A stretch of 36,748 bases of DNA, from positions 1 to 36,748 of the forward strand of contig JAQGDQ010001517.1 in NCBI GenBank assembly GCA_030141605.1. Direction: 5' to 3'. Made by a program: the position numbers and the translations under genes. This DNA comes from Tubiluchus corallicola (taxonomy: Eukaryota > Priapulida > Priapulimorpha > Priapulimorphida > Tubiluchidae). Shown in pieces: positions 26,601-34,885 of this stretch. The stretch's first letter is position 1, and each line of letters opens with the position of its first letter. The notes under the pieces were generated by a model. It was not told where the DNA came from and made no database searches. It was given only the letters and a program-made list of their open reading frames with translations.

Positions 26601-28019
26601 GAGATAACAGGAATATAACGAAGTTAGTCTATATGTATATATGAAGAATTATTCGTATAAATACAAATTTCCTTTTTTTGTTCAGGATTAAGACAAAACA
26701 GTTTTCGCTTCAGAGACATCATGTTAAGTTGCTCACACTTTGTGGAAACTCAAACTTAAACGCAGCTTTGGTGTTATAGAGTAAGGATATCGGTGACGCT
26801 TTAGTTTCTCTGCGCATTAACCAACCACAGCACTCCTAATCTAATCCTGGTGAGACACACACTAGATTAATTATGTCTGTCTATCGAGTACAGCAGCATT
26901 GTCTACATACCGCGGTTATATTGATCGACACGCGGTATATGTATTGATCGATTCACCTCTGAGTTTGTCTGTTTGGCGACATAACGAACATAGTTTACAT
27001 AAGCACTCATCCTAGCATGACATGGCGAGGGCGAGAAGCGAGGGTGGCGACTTAACGAGGTAAATATCAAAGCAGAAAATCCGTCCTGGTACTTTCTATG
27101 GGGAGAGACGAGTTTGGCGGCATAACGAGGGGCGAGATAACGAGGCTGTACTTATTTTAGTAGTTATACATTATTTTAAGTCTTTATAAACCCTCCCCAC
27201 ACTCTTATACATAACCCTTTCCCATTCCCTTAATAACTTTTCCCATACTGTACATGTATCTTTTAAAAAACTTTACTTAAATGTTCATAAAAATGTAACA
27301 AACTCTTAAACCTAGATATGTAATTTTAAAAATTTGACGTGTGTTGTGTACAATCTCACGTCGGCAAGTAGCATCTCAAGCGGGCGCAAGTACTACATTT
27401 CATTTTTGGTGTGTATTCATCCGCCGAATAAATACAGTATTTACTGTAAATGGTAATTCTTTTTGACTTATAATGTTCTTTTAATGTTAGAATTAATATT
27501 TTTAATGTATTTTTATACATTTTGTGATTTTTTATGCAAAATTCATCAAATCTATACATTACCGTACAATACGTACTACGCATGTGCAAAAATACTTTAA
27601 ACGGAGTACCCCGCAAAACAGCGGAAATACCGCGATAAATATTTTACATTAATATTTTTGAAAACCCGCGAAAGAGCGAGTCCGTGATAAACGAACCGCG
27701 AAGTAGCGAGGGAACACTGTAATAAACTTGGTATCAAAATGATCCTCATGAAATGGAGATTCAGGATTTGTGAATAACTAGAAAAACTTAATTGCCGAAT
27801 TATGGACTATTTTGCTATGTAAGCACTTAGAACACATATTTATTGTCTTGATTTTAATTTTTCTTCTAGCTTCACGGAGATCTCATCAAATCGGAGAAGG
27901 TTCTAGCAGACGAACTAAGGGACATCTCCGAGGTACAGCGCACCGCATGGGACGGTCTTAGTCGGACGTTTAAAGAGTGCCTCTGTCTGATCAGTTACTT
28001 GAAGAACGCTACGTTGTGA
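17538..28019 (+). CDS. WDR36: WDR36/UTP21 copy 2, 5' truncated, 3' complete (7 exons)
   Basis: Join of 17538-17617, 19271-19479, 19777-19922, 23160-23279, 23770-23860, 25826-26013 and 27870-28019: 984 nt, phase-consistent, 327 codons plus TGA. It carries the last WD40 blades and the whole Utp21 C-terminal domain, ending in the conserved RDFELAQAYL...LISYLKNATL tail. The first five exons repeat copy 1 with the same intron positions, so this is a genomic duplicate and not a processed copy. No coding sequence for the upstream part of WDR36 lies between 16,261 and 17,538 on this strand; homology to copy 1 stops inside the (TTAC)n tract. Without an upstream promoter and exons this copy could not make full WDR36. 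An assembly join error is a serious alternative. Confidence 0.9.
19271..19479 (+). CDS. WDR36: WDR36 copy 2 exon: DCFLLDSACTSL...LRPLPA
   Basis: 209 nt. Acceptor catttag, donor GTAAGT. Same protein as the copy 1 exon: SPTGEFLATSHVDDFGVYLW, SLRPLPANFEPGLMELP. A WD40 blade followed by the linker into the Utp21 domain. Confidence 0.93.
19777..19922 (+). CDS. WDR36: WDR36 copy 2 exon: start of Utp21 C-terminal domain
   Basis: 146 nt. Acceptor ttggtag, donor GTGAAT. Codes GLEVGDAAESADEEAVEF, then SPEQIASELVTLSLLPESRW. Differs from copy 1 at two linker residues only. Confidence 0.94.
20553..22565 (+). repeat. 54-bp minisatellite in WDR36 copy 2 intron (~37 units)
   Basis: Same unit and intron as in copy 1, in reverse orientation and of nearly equal length, but variant units are ordered differently: the copy 2 end near 20,553 alternates cgtatct/cgtacct junctions that are fewer in copy 1. 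Two frames stay open for almost 700 codons; considered non-coding. Confidence 0.96.
23160..23279 (+). CDS. WDR36: WDR36 copy 2 exon: RRNKPKQPP...APFFLPT
   Basis: 120 nt. Acceptor gcttacag, donor GTAAGC. RRNKPKQPPRKPKAAPFFLP, then GFKFLPADGATESK. It lies about 600 bp downstream of the 54-bp minisatellite, as in copy 1. Confidence 0.92.
23770..23860 (+). CDS. WDR36: WDR36 copy 2 exon: GEKSEESKLRQLMP...EQNHK
   Basis: 91 nt. Acceptor ctgtttag, donor GTAAGT. Ends in a split Tyr codon completed by the next exon (HK-Y-DDILAKF), which matches the NNKYDTAL start of the next WDR36 segment. This supports the boundary. Confidence 0.88.
24440..25119. other. WDR36 copy 2 intron, no feature recognised
   Basis: Holds a 64-codon open frame after gccaccatg at 24,739 that has no recognised similarity; probably chance. 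No repeat copy found elsewhere in the window. Confidence 0.5.
25120..25770 (+). repeat. Interspersed repeat family C with internal duplication
   Basis: Longer copy of the family: the segment gtttttcagcacgcacctga to ggctgtgaagcaaaca occurs twice (about 25,300 and 25,467). Ends about 55 bp before the WDR36 exon at 25,826. Confidence 0.85.
25826..26013 (+). CDS. WDR36: WDR36 copy 2 exon: Utp21 domain, RDFELAQAYLGLFLK
   Basis: 188 nt. Acceptor atttacag, donor GTGAGG. Codes YDDILAKFKILGPSHIDLEV, RSLAPEGGGSIDLML and RDFELAQAYLGLFLK. The GGSI and DFELAQAYL motifs are hallmarks of the WDR36 C-terminus (vertebrate RSLSPDCGGSIEVM...RDFELAQAYLALFLK). The copy 1 counterpart should lie left of the window. 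Confidence 0.95.
26451..27720. mobile_element. Outer pogo/Tigger-like nonautonomous element
   Basis: Left end TA-CAGTGTTGCTTCACTTATCGC and right end (reverse complement) TA-CAGTGTTCCCTCGCTACTTCGC, both flanked by the TA dinucleotide used by Tc1/mariner-pogo transposases. Ends share CAGTGTT and then an imperfect TATCGC/TTCGC block. No transposase. Lies in the last intron of WDR36 copy 2 and is split by a second element. Confidence 0.65.
26532..27148. mobile_element. Inner pogo/Tigger-like element nested in the outer one
   Basis: TA-flanked. Left CAGTCTAGTCTCGGTATGTCGCC and right (reverse complement) CAGCCTCGTTATCTCGCC; CTCGGTATGTCGCC and CTCGTTATCTCGCC agree at 12 of 14. Inside both ends are further cgagtttggcg/ggcgagtatgg stretches. 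No transposase frame seen. Confidence 0.65.
27724..27830 (+). repeat. Interspersed repeat family A, 3' fragment
   Basis: Starts aaacttggtatcaaaatgat and runs through ggagattcagga to gctatgtaagcac. It immediately follows the right end of the outer pogo-like element. Confidence 0.8.
27870..28019 (+). CDS. WDR36: WDR36 copy 2 terminal exon with stop
   Basis: 150 nt including TGA. Acceptor tttcttctag. Codes LHGDLIKSEKVLADELRDIS, then CLCLISYLKNATL. The ending corresponds to SMCILNYLKSALL of vertebrate WDR36, so this is the natural C-terminus. Confidence 0.93.
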   Translation, partial: LHGDLIKSEKVLADELRDISEVQRTAWDGLSRTFKECLCLISYLKNATL

Positions 28020-28464
28020 TGACTAGAGTTTATGTAGCTAATGTTCACACTGTGCGCGTTCACTGTATATAGACGTTAACAATGTTTTAGTAATTGTTGA
28101 AATGAAGCCAAGTGAAGTGTACAGCAGTGTGGTTGACATCAATGGCTTCGTGTAAATAGTTAAAGCACAACCAGGAAAAATTCCTGTGAAAAGATGAAAC
28201 GACATTAATTTCTCCTTGGCTAATCGGTTGGTTTGTCCTGGAACTCTGTACAGCAACCAGATCTCTTGGGCTGTAGCAAGTAGGCGATCAGTAAAATAGT
28301 GTGTATGATCACGCAAGTGTACACCAGACTAAACTACTCAATAGGCTAAGTTGAAGTGAATGAAAAGGGCGTGTTTTTCTGAATTTTATCCAATTAAATC
28401 AGTTGTAAATGTTTAAACAAACAGCATGATTGGACAGCCGAGATTCTCCTGAATAGAACAGTAC
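28020..28464 (+). other. Start of the WDR36 copy 2 3' UTR region
   Basis: Follows the TGA directly. No further coding signal or poly(A) signal recognised. Confidence 0.5.
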
Positions 28465-28810
28465 CTAATTTGTAATCATTTAGTTATGTCTGTGCTCATA
28501 TAGTAGCAGAAAAGTCATGGGTCTATTTATAAGATCTATATATCTTATAAGATTTATTTTGAATGGTGCAGTAGGAAGGAATTAATGCGTAGTTGAAAAG
28601 GCCTTTTGTTAATTTAACGAACAGTAAATGGCGACACGTGTAATTAGTAATTATCTAATTTGTAATCATTTAGTTATGTCTGCGCTCATACAGTAGCAGA
28701 AAAACTCATGGGTCTTATAAGATCTATTTTGAAAGATGCAGTAGGAAGGAATTAATGCGTAATTGTTAATTTAACGAACAGTAGATGGCGACACATGTAC
28801 CATCATTCAC
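28465..28810 (+). repeat. Tandem duplication (~150-190 bp) downstream of WDR36
   Basis: The block starting ctaatttgtaatcatttagt and ending taatttaacgaacagta-atggcgacac appears at about 28,466 and again at 28,655, the second with two internal deletions. It lies in the region expected to be 3' UTR or just beyond. Confidence 0.88.
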
Positions 28811-28915
28811 TGTGCAGAAGCTCCTATGTTTCAAGTCTAATTGTAAGAAGCAAAGAAGTTTGTCAAGTTTCTCTTCATTTCTGTTGCTTATTTATTTCAT
28901 TTTATTTCGTAATAG

Positions 28916-29021
28916 TTGGCTCGTTTGTCCGGACCTATTTCACCAACATGCAGGAGACGTCCGATCCGTTTTGAATGGTGAGGTTCTGAAGGAGTTAATA
29001 GCGGGCTTGTGCCATAACTAA
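28916..29021 (+). CDS. Candidate extra terminal exon downstream of WDR36 (weak)
   Basis: A pyrimidine-rich tract and aatag precede a more GC-rich segment whose frame ends PDLFHQHAGDVRSVLNGE, VLKELIAGLCHN, stop. AATAAA follows at 29,052 and 29,067. Another frame of the same segment reads FVRTYFTNMQETSDPF, stop. I recognise neither. It could be a last exon of another transcript, or chance in the 3' UTR. Confidence 0.2.
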
Positions 29022-29051
29022 GTGGCGAATCATTGTCATTAAATTCATTGT

Positions 29052-29072
29052 AATAAATTCATTTGCAATAAA
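29052..29072 (+). terminator. Poly(A) signals
   Basis: AATAAA at 29,052 and 29,067, about 1 kb downstream of the WDR36 copy 2 stop. These are plausible 3'-end signals for that transcript; no experimental support is visible. Confidence 0.4.
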
Positions 29073-29399
29073 AATGTTTTTACACACATTAACTATTATT
29101 ATTATTATTATATCAAAATTTCATTTAGTTAATACGATAATGCTATGAAAAGTTATTAAACCAACTTAGTAACTATTACTCGTAAAAACACAAACACAAC
29201 GGGACGGAATAACAAACTGAGTAAATATCATTAACTGGACGAATTACGAAAGTACAGATTCGAGGCTCGGATCGTTAGTAGCGCCATCTATTAAGTGTGG
29301 GAGATACTACATTTTCACAACTACGTATATTCACAACCGATAAGAGGACGGATTACGATACGTCAGATGTGCGACTGAAATACGCGCAGCTTGCAAATT

Positions 29400-30060
29400 A
29401 GAATCGTTCATAAGTCGGCATAGTTAAACTACGTTATGATGCTTCAAAGTAAGAATGCACCAAAAATTTTGGTCAAATGTCAATTTTTTGTTTTTTATAA
29501 AAATGCTAAATATATCGGACTTCTATATTCCAGCATTTATCTAGCAAAAATACCAAAAATTGAATTTTATAACCCCGCACCCACTTTTCTGGCTAGAAAC
29601 TAGTACTACAATTGTAAAAAACTGTTTTTTATAAAAAACAGTCATAAAAAATTTTCATAATTTTCATAACCACTCCGAGCACGTGGAAGCAGCCATTTTG
29701 CTTCGGGTTTTTTGTATTGCCAAGGCCATGTCTTTGTCAGGAAGAGCCATCTACTGGATTTAAACATAACTTCATTGTGTTCTTGCAAAGTCCGTAGCAA
29801 CCAACATTTGTACGGTTGCTAAGTGTTTTGTAGAAACGCTACAAAAAAACAATGGCTGACTTTAACAGTGATTTTCTCAAGATTATGTATTTCAGTGTGC
29901 AGCCTGCACCTCAACTTCAATGTGGATTATCTCAGCTTAGAAATAACACAGAGCGATGAGCTTGGTATCAAAATGATCCTCATAAAATGGAGATTCAGGA
30001 TGTGAATAACTAGAAAAGCTTAATGCCAACTTATGGATGATTTTGCTGTGCAAGCACACA
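29400..30060 (+). repeat. Interspersed repeat family A, full-length dispersed copy
   Basis: Same order of blocks as 5,365-5,995, several percent diverged. It fills the space between the 3' ends of the two convergent genes. Confidence 0.85.
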
Positions 30061-30346
30061 GATGTAAATAATTGTACAAAAACATAGTCGATACTGTATA
30101 AAATGGTTATCATCACAGAGCTTGAGACTCATTCTCGCTATTTATGCAGATCAGCCTGTAATCATAAATATCCTTGCAATCATTCACCAATTTCCACCGT
30201 TCATGTTATCAATGTAAAATGAAAGACTACAGCCACAGAAAAAAATCAATAATTCACAAAGTTACGGAAACCATTAGGGGCCTTTACGATTTGCCGTGTC
30301 GTGGTCACGTTGTAACAACGGCGGCTGCGATGGTCACTGCTAACTA

Positions 30347-31324
30347 TCAAGAAGCGTTCGCTAAGATGTCGTCGACGGCGTCCCAGTCGATGACGGACGA
30401 GATGGCGCTGCTTCTGTTACTTAACAGGTCGAGGTTTGAACTTCTGGGCGTCACGGTTTCCGTCAAGTTCACTTGGCTCGATGGAGCGCGGCCGGCGGAC
30501 GTTTCGAAACTCTCGTCGTACGAGAACGTTCTTCCGTTGCAGAGAGCATCGACACGTCTGTTCAGGTCGCTAATCTTGCACGAGTCTTCGTCTTCCGGGA
30601 CGGGCGGACGGGAGACTTCGGAAGTCATCTCAAAACTGTCTTCGTACGAGAAAGTTCTTCCGCTGCGAAACGAGTCAACTGCAACAGGACCGGTCGCATG
30701 TCCACGTGATGGGAGCGTTTCCGCGTCCTCCATCAGATCCACAGCTTGCTGTTTTTGCAATGATGCCGAATGCTTGAGAGCTTGCTGCTGGGGTAAGGAA
30801 GAGGTCCTTGGCTGCTCGGGTAAGGAGGCAGTCCTTGGCGTCGGTATCGGCAACCTGGGAACCACACGGGGCGTGTTGACGTGCGAATCGTCAGCCAGCG
30901 TATCGCTTCTCTGGGTTGCCATGGGAACCGCACGCGGCGTGTTGACGTGCGAATCGTCAGCCAGCGTATCGCTTCTCTGGGGTGCCATGGGGACCGCACG
31001 CGGCATGTTGACGTGCGAATCGTCAGCCAGCGTATCGCTTCTCTGGGTTGCCATGGGAACCGCACGCGGCGTGTTGACGTGCAAATCGTCAGCCAGTGTA
31101 TCGCTTCTCTGGGTTGCCATGGGGACCGCTGCACGAGGCGTGTTGACGTGCGAATCGTCAGTCAGTGTATCGCTTCTCTGGGTTACCAGGCTGCTCCTAG
31201 TGGTCGGCACCGGTCTGTCGGTTGACAGGCGACTAGAGAGGTTATCGCGAGGTGTCGACTTGGCACCCCGTTTTTTACCGAATCGCGACGGCCTTCTGTC
31301 TTTTGGTGCTTTGGTGCCTTCATT
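30347..31324 (-). CDS. Unknown gene, terminal exon with 21-aa repeats
   Basis: 978 nt including TAG. Acceptor ttattgtag. Codes the 63-bp (21-residue) tandem repeats at about 31,190-30,860, two GRTFSYE/DE-SFE motifs, and the acidic end DWDAVDDILANAS. I saw no clear AATAAA on the minus strand in the next 300 bp. Confidence 0.8.
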   Translation of the reverse strand, partial: NEGTKAPKDRRPSRFGKKRGAKSTPRDNLSSRLSTDRPVPTTRSSLVTQRSDTLTDDSHVNTPRAAVPMATQRSDTLADDLHVNTPRAVPMATQRSDTLADDSHVNMPRAVPMAPQRSDTLADDSHVNTPRAVPMATQRSDTLADDSHVNTPRVVPRLPIPTPRTASLPEQPRTSSLPQQQALKHSASLQKQQAVDLMEDAETLPSRGHATGPVAVDSFRSGRTFSYEDSFEMTSEVSRPPVPEDEDSCKISDLNRRVDALCNGRTFSYDESFETSAGRAPSSQVNLTETVTPRSSNLDLLSNRSSAISSVIDWDAVDDILANAS

Positions 31325-34300
31325 CTACAATAAACGAAGTAATTACACTAACAACAACAGGACAAACAAAAATTTACGTGAAAAGTAAACAATAGGAAAC
31401 AAAGATTTTGTCGTGGTTTTGATCAAAGCACACGAAAACCCTCCACTTACAAAAAGCTTAAAAATTCGTCTCAAAATTTTGTACCACTTGCGTGCTACCT
31501 TTTTGTACGCATGGCTTTAACGCTGTATAAAACCAGTAAAAATTTAAACTCCCGCAATGACTGTTAGATGCAGCCATTTTAATGGTAGGTCACTTCAAAC
31601 AAGTTTAGATAACATTGAGTAAAGTTTGAAAAAACAATCAGAACATTCGTAGCAGCACAAATGTTGCTAACTTAGTCAAATTTTAATTTACTGTATCTTG
31701 TCAATATGATTAAAAATACGTTTTTGGTTAGTGAGTGGCGCACCCTGGAGGGCGAGTCAGCAACATTTTACCAATTGATGAAAACATTTTAAATTATTAT
31801 TTCTGGTTACATAAGTGCTTCCAGCAGGTAAACAACATAACTTTGCATGGAATGTTTTTTTGGGACATAATTTAACATTTCCTTTTCTTCCCCTGATTTA
31901 CGTTTGCGTAAGTGACTGTTGTGGAGATCGCTGGCATCTACAAGAATTAAATAGAACATTGTAGAATGTTCCATTAGAATAATCGTCGTACCTTGTAGAA
32001 TGTTCTAGAAAGACTCGTCTAGAATGTTCCCTGACACGCTATATAAAGCAAAGCAGGCCGCTGAGGGAGACACGCAGATTCACACGGTCGTCACTTACAC
32101 GTTCTCTTGTACCTGTATTTTCAGATACACTCAAACGTTTTCCAGATTTTCACGTTTACTGTAAACATTTCACGTTCCTTCATACTTTTGTGTTGTAGAA
32201 TTCTCGCTTAATAAACTAGTTTAATTTGACGACGTGTTTTCTGGTTTTCTGTACGAGCCTTCCGAGAGAAACAAAACACAACAGCGACGTCATGTAATGG
32301 CGCCGTCGGGACAGTATTGCAGGAGACTTGCTTTGTTTTTTGTAAAAATGAAACTTGACCTGAGATTTGACCTTCAAGCAGAAATTTCTAACAGACATCA
32401 GGACTACGTACCAACCAAAGTGGACCCTCCTCCAGAATCCTCCTCACTCCATCCGGCACGTTCCATTCGCTTACAACCGAGCTGGTGTCGGAAACGTCGT
32501 CGACCGAAGCCGCCGCCGGTCTCTTTGGCTTCTTCTTCTTCTTTGTTCTCTGCGACGGAAACGGCGGCGGTTTCTTCGGCTGCAGTTCCTGTAGCATTTG
32601 TGCATACGTCTTGGGCTTGTGAGGCGGCAGATTCCGAGCTTCTCGTATGGCTTCCTTGAACCCAGCGCTAGAATCCTCTGAAATGAAGAAGACGTGTAGG
32701 ATTAGGTGTGAAGTTTACAATGCTATTGATAGATGGAGCCACGAGCTTGTCGTATGGCTTCTTTGAAACCAGCGCTAGAATCCTCTGAAATGAAGAAAAC
32801 GTGTAGGATTAGGAGGGAAGTTTACAATGCTATTGATAGATGGAGCCACGAGCTTGTCGTATGGCTTCTTTGAAACCAGCGCTAGAATCCTCTGAAATGA
32901 AGAAGACGTGTAGGATTAGGAGGGAAGTTTACAATGCTATTGATAGATGGAGCCACGAGCTTGTCGTATGGCTTCTTTGAAACCAGCACTAGAATCCTCT
33001 GAAACGAAGAAGACGTGTAGGATCTAGGTGGGAAGTTTACAATGCTATTGATAGATGGAGCCACGAGCTTGTCGTATGGCTTCCTTGAAACCAGCACTAG
33101 AATCCTCTGAAATGAAGAAGACGTGTAGGATTAGGTGTGAAGTTTACAATGCTATCGATAGATGGAGCCACGAGCTTGTCGTATGGCTTCTTGAAACCTA
33201 GAATGAATGAAGAAGACGTGGATTAGGTGGGAAGTTTACAATGCTATTGATAGATGGAGCCACGAGCTTCTCGTATGGCTTCCTTGAAACCAGCACTAGA
33301 ATCCTCTGAAACGAAGAAGACGTGTAGGATCTAGGTGGGAAGTTTACAATGCTATTGATAGATGGAGCCACCAAATCTGTAGTCGGTATTGAAGCTTCTA
33401 CGTTATTTTAGATTAAACTATGCAGTTTTTTTTAAATAATTTGGTTTCCTACATGAAAGTGTGCACCACTTATTGCTAGTTTCAATGTATTGTTTATTTG
33501 TTATTTTGGTTTGGGCGGTCAAACCTTCTTATAGCGCTCCCTTTATAAAACTTTGGCAATTGATTCTACATTACTGTGAGTCGAATACACGATGTTTACT
33601 GTATTAGCTTAGTGTCAGTAAACACGAATAATTGGACAGACGTCTCCTACGGCAAACCGAGATATGATTATATGTAAAAATCGAGATTCAAGTTCGATTC
33701 CGTTTTTGCTAATTATGTCGAACTTGGGTACAGATTTAATCTGGAATCAAAAATCATTTTAAACTGAGATGTTTGATTGCGATTTGAAAATTACTATAAA
33801 AATGAAACCGGATTTTTTGACAGCCCTACCCAATTCTTTCTGCTGTTCTGCCACGGTTTTCAACAACAACTTCATTCTTTGCTTTGGCTCGTCCTTCCTT
33901 GATCTCTTCTGCTCCGGTCGCAAGTTTCCGATTCTCTTCGACTGCAAGCAAGCCTTGTTACACGCCCACGGTTTACCCTTCCTGCGCCGAGCTCCCGGTT
34001 GAGGAGCGGATTTCCTCCGTTCCGAAACCGTGGACCTGGAAACCGATCGCGAAGGTCCTAAGCTCGAAGACGAAACGGACTTCTGCACCTCGACATTCGT
34101 CTCCACCATGTCGCCGAGGAGGCTGATGGCGTCCTTTTTCCGTTTGGCGAAATTTTCTTCCAAAAGCCGCTTCCGATGTTGCTCGGCTTTCCGGTCGGGA
34201 GGGATCCGCTTTGTCTCTGCTTTTCCCGGCTTCGCGACGCCGGCCTCTTCCAGCAAATCTTCGATTTCCTCGACGGTGTCTAGCCGCGGCTTGGCAATCT

Positions 34301-34529
34301 TCTGTCGGGACTGCGCGGCATATTTGGCAGCAACTTGCCGAACCGTGCCCGGTTGCCACTCGGCATTTTTGGAAACTTTGCGCACACGAGGTGGCGACGT
34401 GTTGACGATGTCGCCGAGTAGTTCCAGCGCCTCACGCTTCCGCTTCTCCACGTTGCGCTGAAATTTCACACGTCGATAATTCTCTCTTTCTCTCTCTGTC
34501 TTGCCGATTCTCTTAGACGTCAAGTAAGC
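30347..34529 (-). CDS. Unrecognised basic low-complexity protein, C-terminal 647 aa (3 exons)
   Basis: Join of 34529-33830, 32677-32412 and 31324-30347. GT-AG junctions and phases agree; 1,944 nt give 647 codons plus a stop. I do not recognise the family. Visible features, N to C: a Lys/Arg-rich region predicted to be helical, with two related segments (YLTSKRIGKTERERENYRR near the start; CLQSKRIG further on) and two KRK...A-LLGD motifs (REALELLGDIV, KDAISLLGDMV); a proline- and lysine-rich middle (KPKTYAQMLQELQPKKPPP); five tandem 21-residue repeats (TQRSDTLADDSHVNTPRAVP); two copies of GRTFSYEDSFE-like sequence; and an acidic end, SVIDWDAVDDILANAS. Such composition is common in cytoskeletal or centrosomal proteins, but that is only an inference. 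It converges on WDR36 copy 2 (stops 2.3 kb apart). Upstream exons are missing because copy 3 begins at about 35,165. Confidence 0.8.
30860..31190 (-). repeat. 63-bp coding tandem repeat (5 units)
   Basis: Five units of 63 bp in the terminal exon of the unknown gene code TQRSDTLADDSHVNTPRAVP plus M/A variants. One unit has an extra codon (AAVP). The length is a multiple of three, so the frame is kept. Confidence 0.92.
31455..31800 (+). repeat. Interspersed repeat family B
   Basis: cgctgtataaaaccagtaaa, aatttaaactcccgcaatga, acaagtttagataacattga, then gtggcgcaccctggaggg. Diverged copy in an intron of the unknown gene, just left of the LTR. Confidence 0.8.
31964..32029 (+). promoter_or_regulatory. 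Heat-shock element cluster
   Basis: GAATGTTC at 31,964; a perfect three-unit element AGAATGTTCTAGAAA at 31,997-32,011; GAATGTTC again at 32,022. The consensus for HSF binding is alternating nGAAn and nTTCn. It sits 11 bp upstream of the TATA box. Confidence 0.65.
32040..32047 (+). promoter_or_regulatory. TATA box of the LTR-like promoter
   Basis: TATATAAA about 10 bp downstream of the last GAATGTTC heat-shock half-pair. Spacing and order fit an LTR U3/R promoter. Confidence 0.55.
32412..32677 (-). CDS. Unknown gene, middle exon
   Basis: 266 nt. Acceptor catttcag, donor GTACGT. The first codon is GAG, made from the single base left by the previous exon. Codes EDSSAGFKEAIREARNLPPH, KPKTYAQMLQELQPKKPPP, a KKKKKPKRP tract, then VSEWNVPDGVRRILEEG. 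Its acceptor region is the last unit of a 107-bp tandem array. Confidence 0.8.
32641..33370 (-). repeat. 107-bp tandem array carrying copied 3' splice sites (~7 units)
   Basis: The core gaatcctctgaaa recurs at 32,671, 32,778, 32,885, 32,992, 33,100 and 33,299, plus one degenerate unit near 33,190. On the minus strand each full unit reads catttcag-AGGATTCTAGC and then the first codons of exon 32677-32412 (GFKEAIR). The unit nearest the gene is the true acceptor. Confidence 0.93.
33371..33829. other. Intron of the unknown gene, no feature seen
   Basis: AT-rich; no recognised repeat or gene. It separates the 107-bp array from exon 34529-33830. Confidence 0.5.
33830..34529 (-). CDS. Unknown gene, first visible exon
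   Basis: 700 nt. Acceptor ctatttttcag before GCT TAC TTG; donor GTAGGG. Codes the KRIG and LLGD repeat region. It needs an upstream exon (phase 0 entry). The acceptor and its flank are duplicated 79 nt upstream. Confidence 0.8.
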
Positions 34530-34690
34530 CTGAAAAATAGCCAATGATTTAAACTTTTTCAATTCAGTTTCAATTTATTTATCTCTTTAAAACACTAGAA
34601 CACTAAGCCTGAAAAATAGCCAATGATTTAAACTTTTTCAATTCAATTTCAATTTATTTATCTCTTTAGAACACTAGAACAGAACATTAT
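34527..34690 (-). repeat. 79-bp tandem duplication including the 3' splice site of exon 34529
   Basis: The block agcctgaaaaatagccaatg followed by the caatttatttatctctt stretch occurs at 34,527 and again at 34,606. On the minus strand both copies carry ctatttttcag-GCTT. The same tail-like sequence recurs at 8,884. Confidence 0.9.
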
Positions 34691-34885
34691 TAATAACAGA
34701 ATCACTAATAAGTTTGAACGAATGGTACTTGAAAACGACCATTTTTGATTTATACGTATAATACAATTTTAATGCTTCCATGTCTCATGCAGTCGCAATA
34801 TATGGCCTCCAATCAATTATAATGCTATTTTAATATACCTCTATGTAAATTAAACATACACTGTGGTCATTTCTTCTCCTCTTTT

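Larger units (their letters stand above)
31917..32283 (+). mobile_element. Probable solo LTR with heat-shock elements
   Basis: Starts TGTTGTG and ends CACAACA (7-bp inverted ends), flanked by gtgac and gcgac (4 of 5 bases, a possible target duplication). Inside, in LTR order: heat-shock elements (31,964-32,029), a TATA box (32,040), and AATAAA (32,210). A primer-binding-site-like TGGCGCCGTCGGGAC at 32,298 makes a 5' LTR with a short leader the alternative. It lies antisense in an intron of the unknown gene. Confidence 0.6.

Noticed and set aside
17538-28019. Copy 2 as a processed pseudogene
   Set aside because: Introns are kept at the same positions and phases as in copy 1, so it did not arise by reverse transcription of mRNA.
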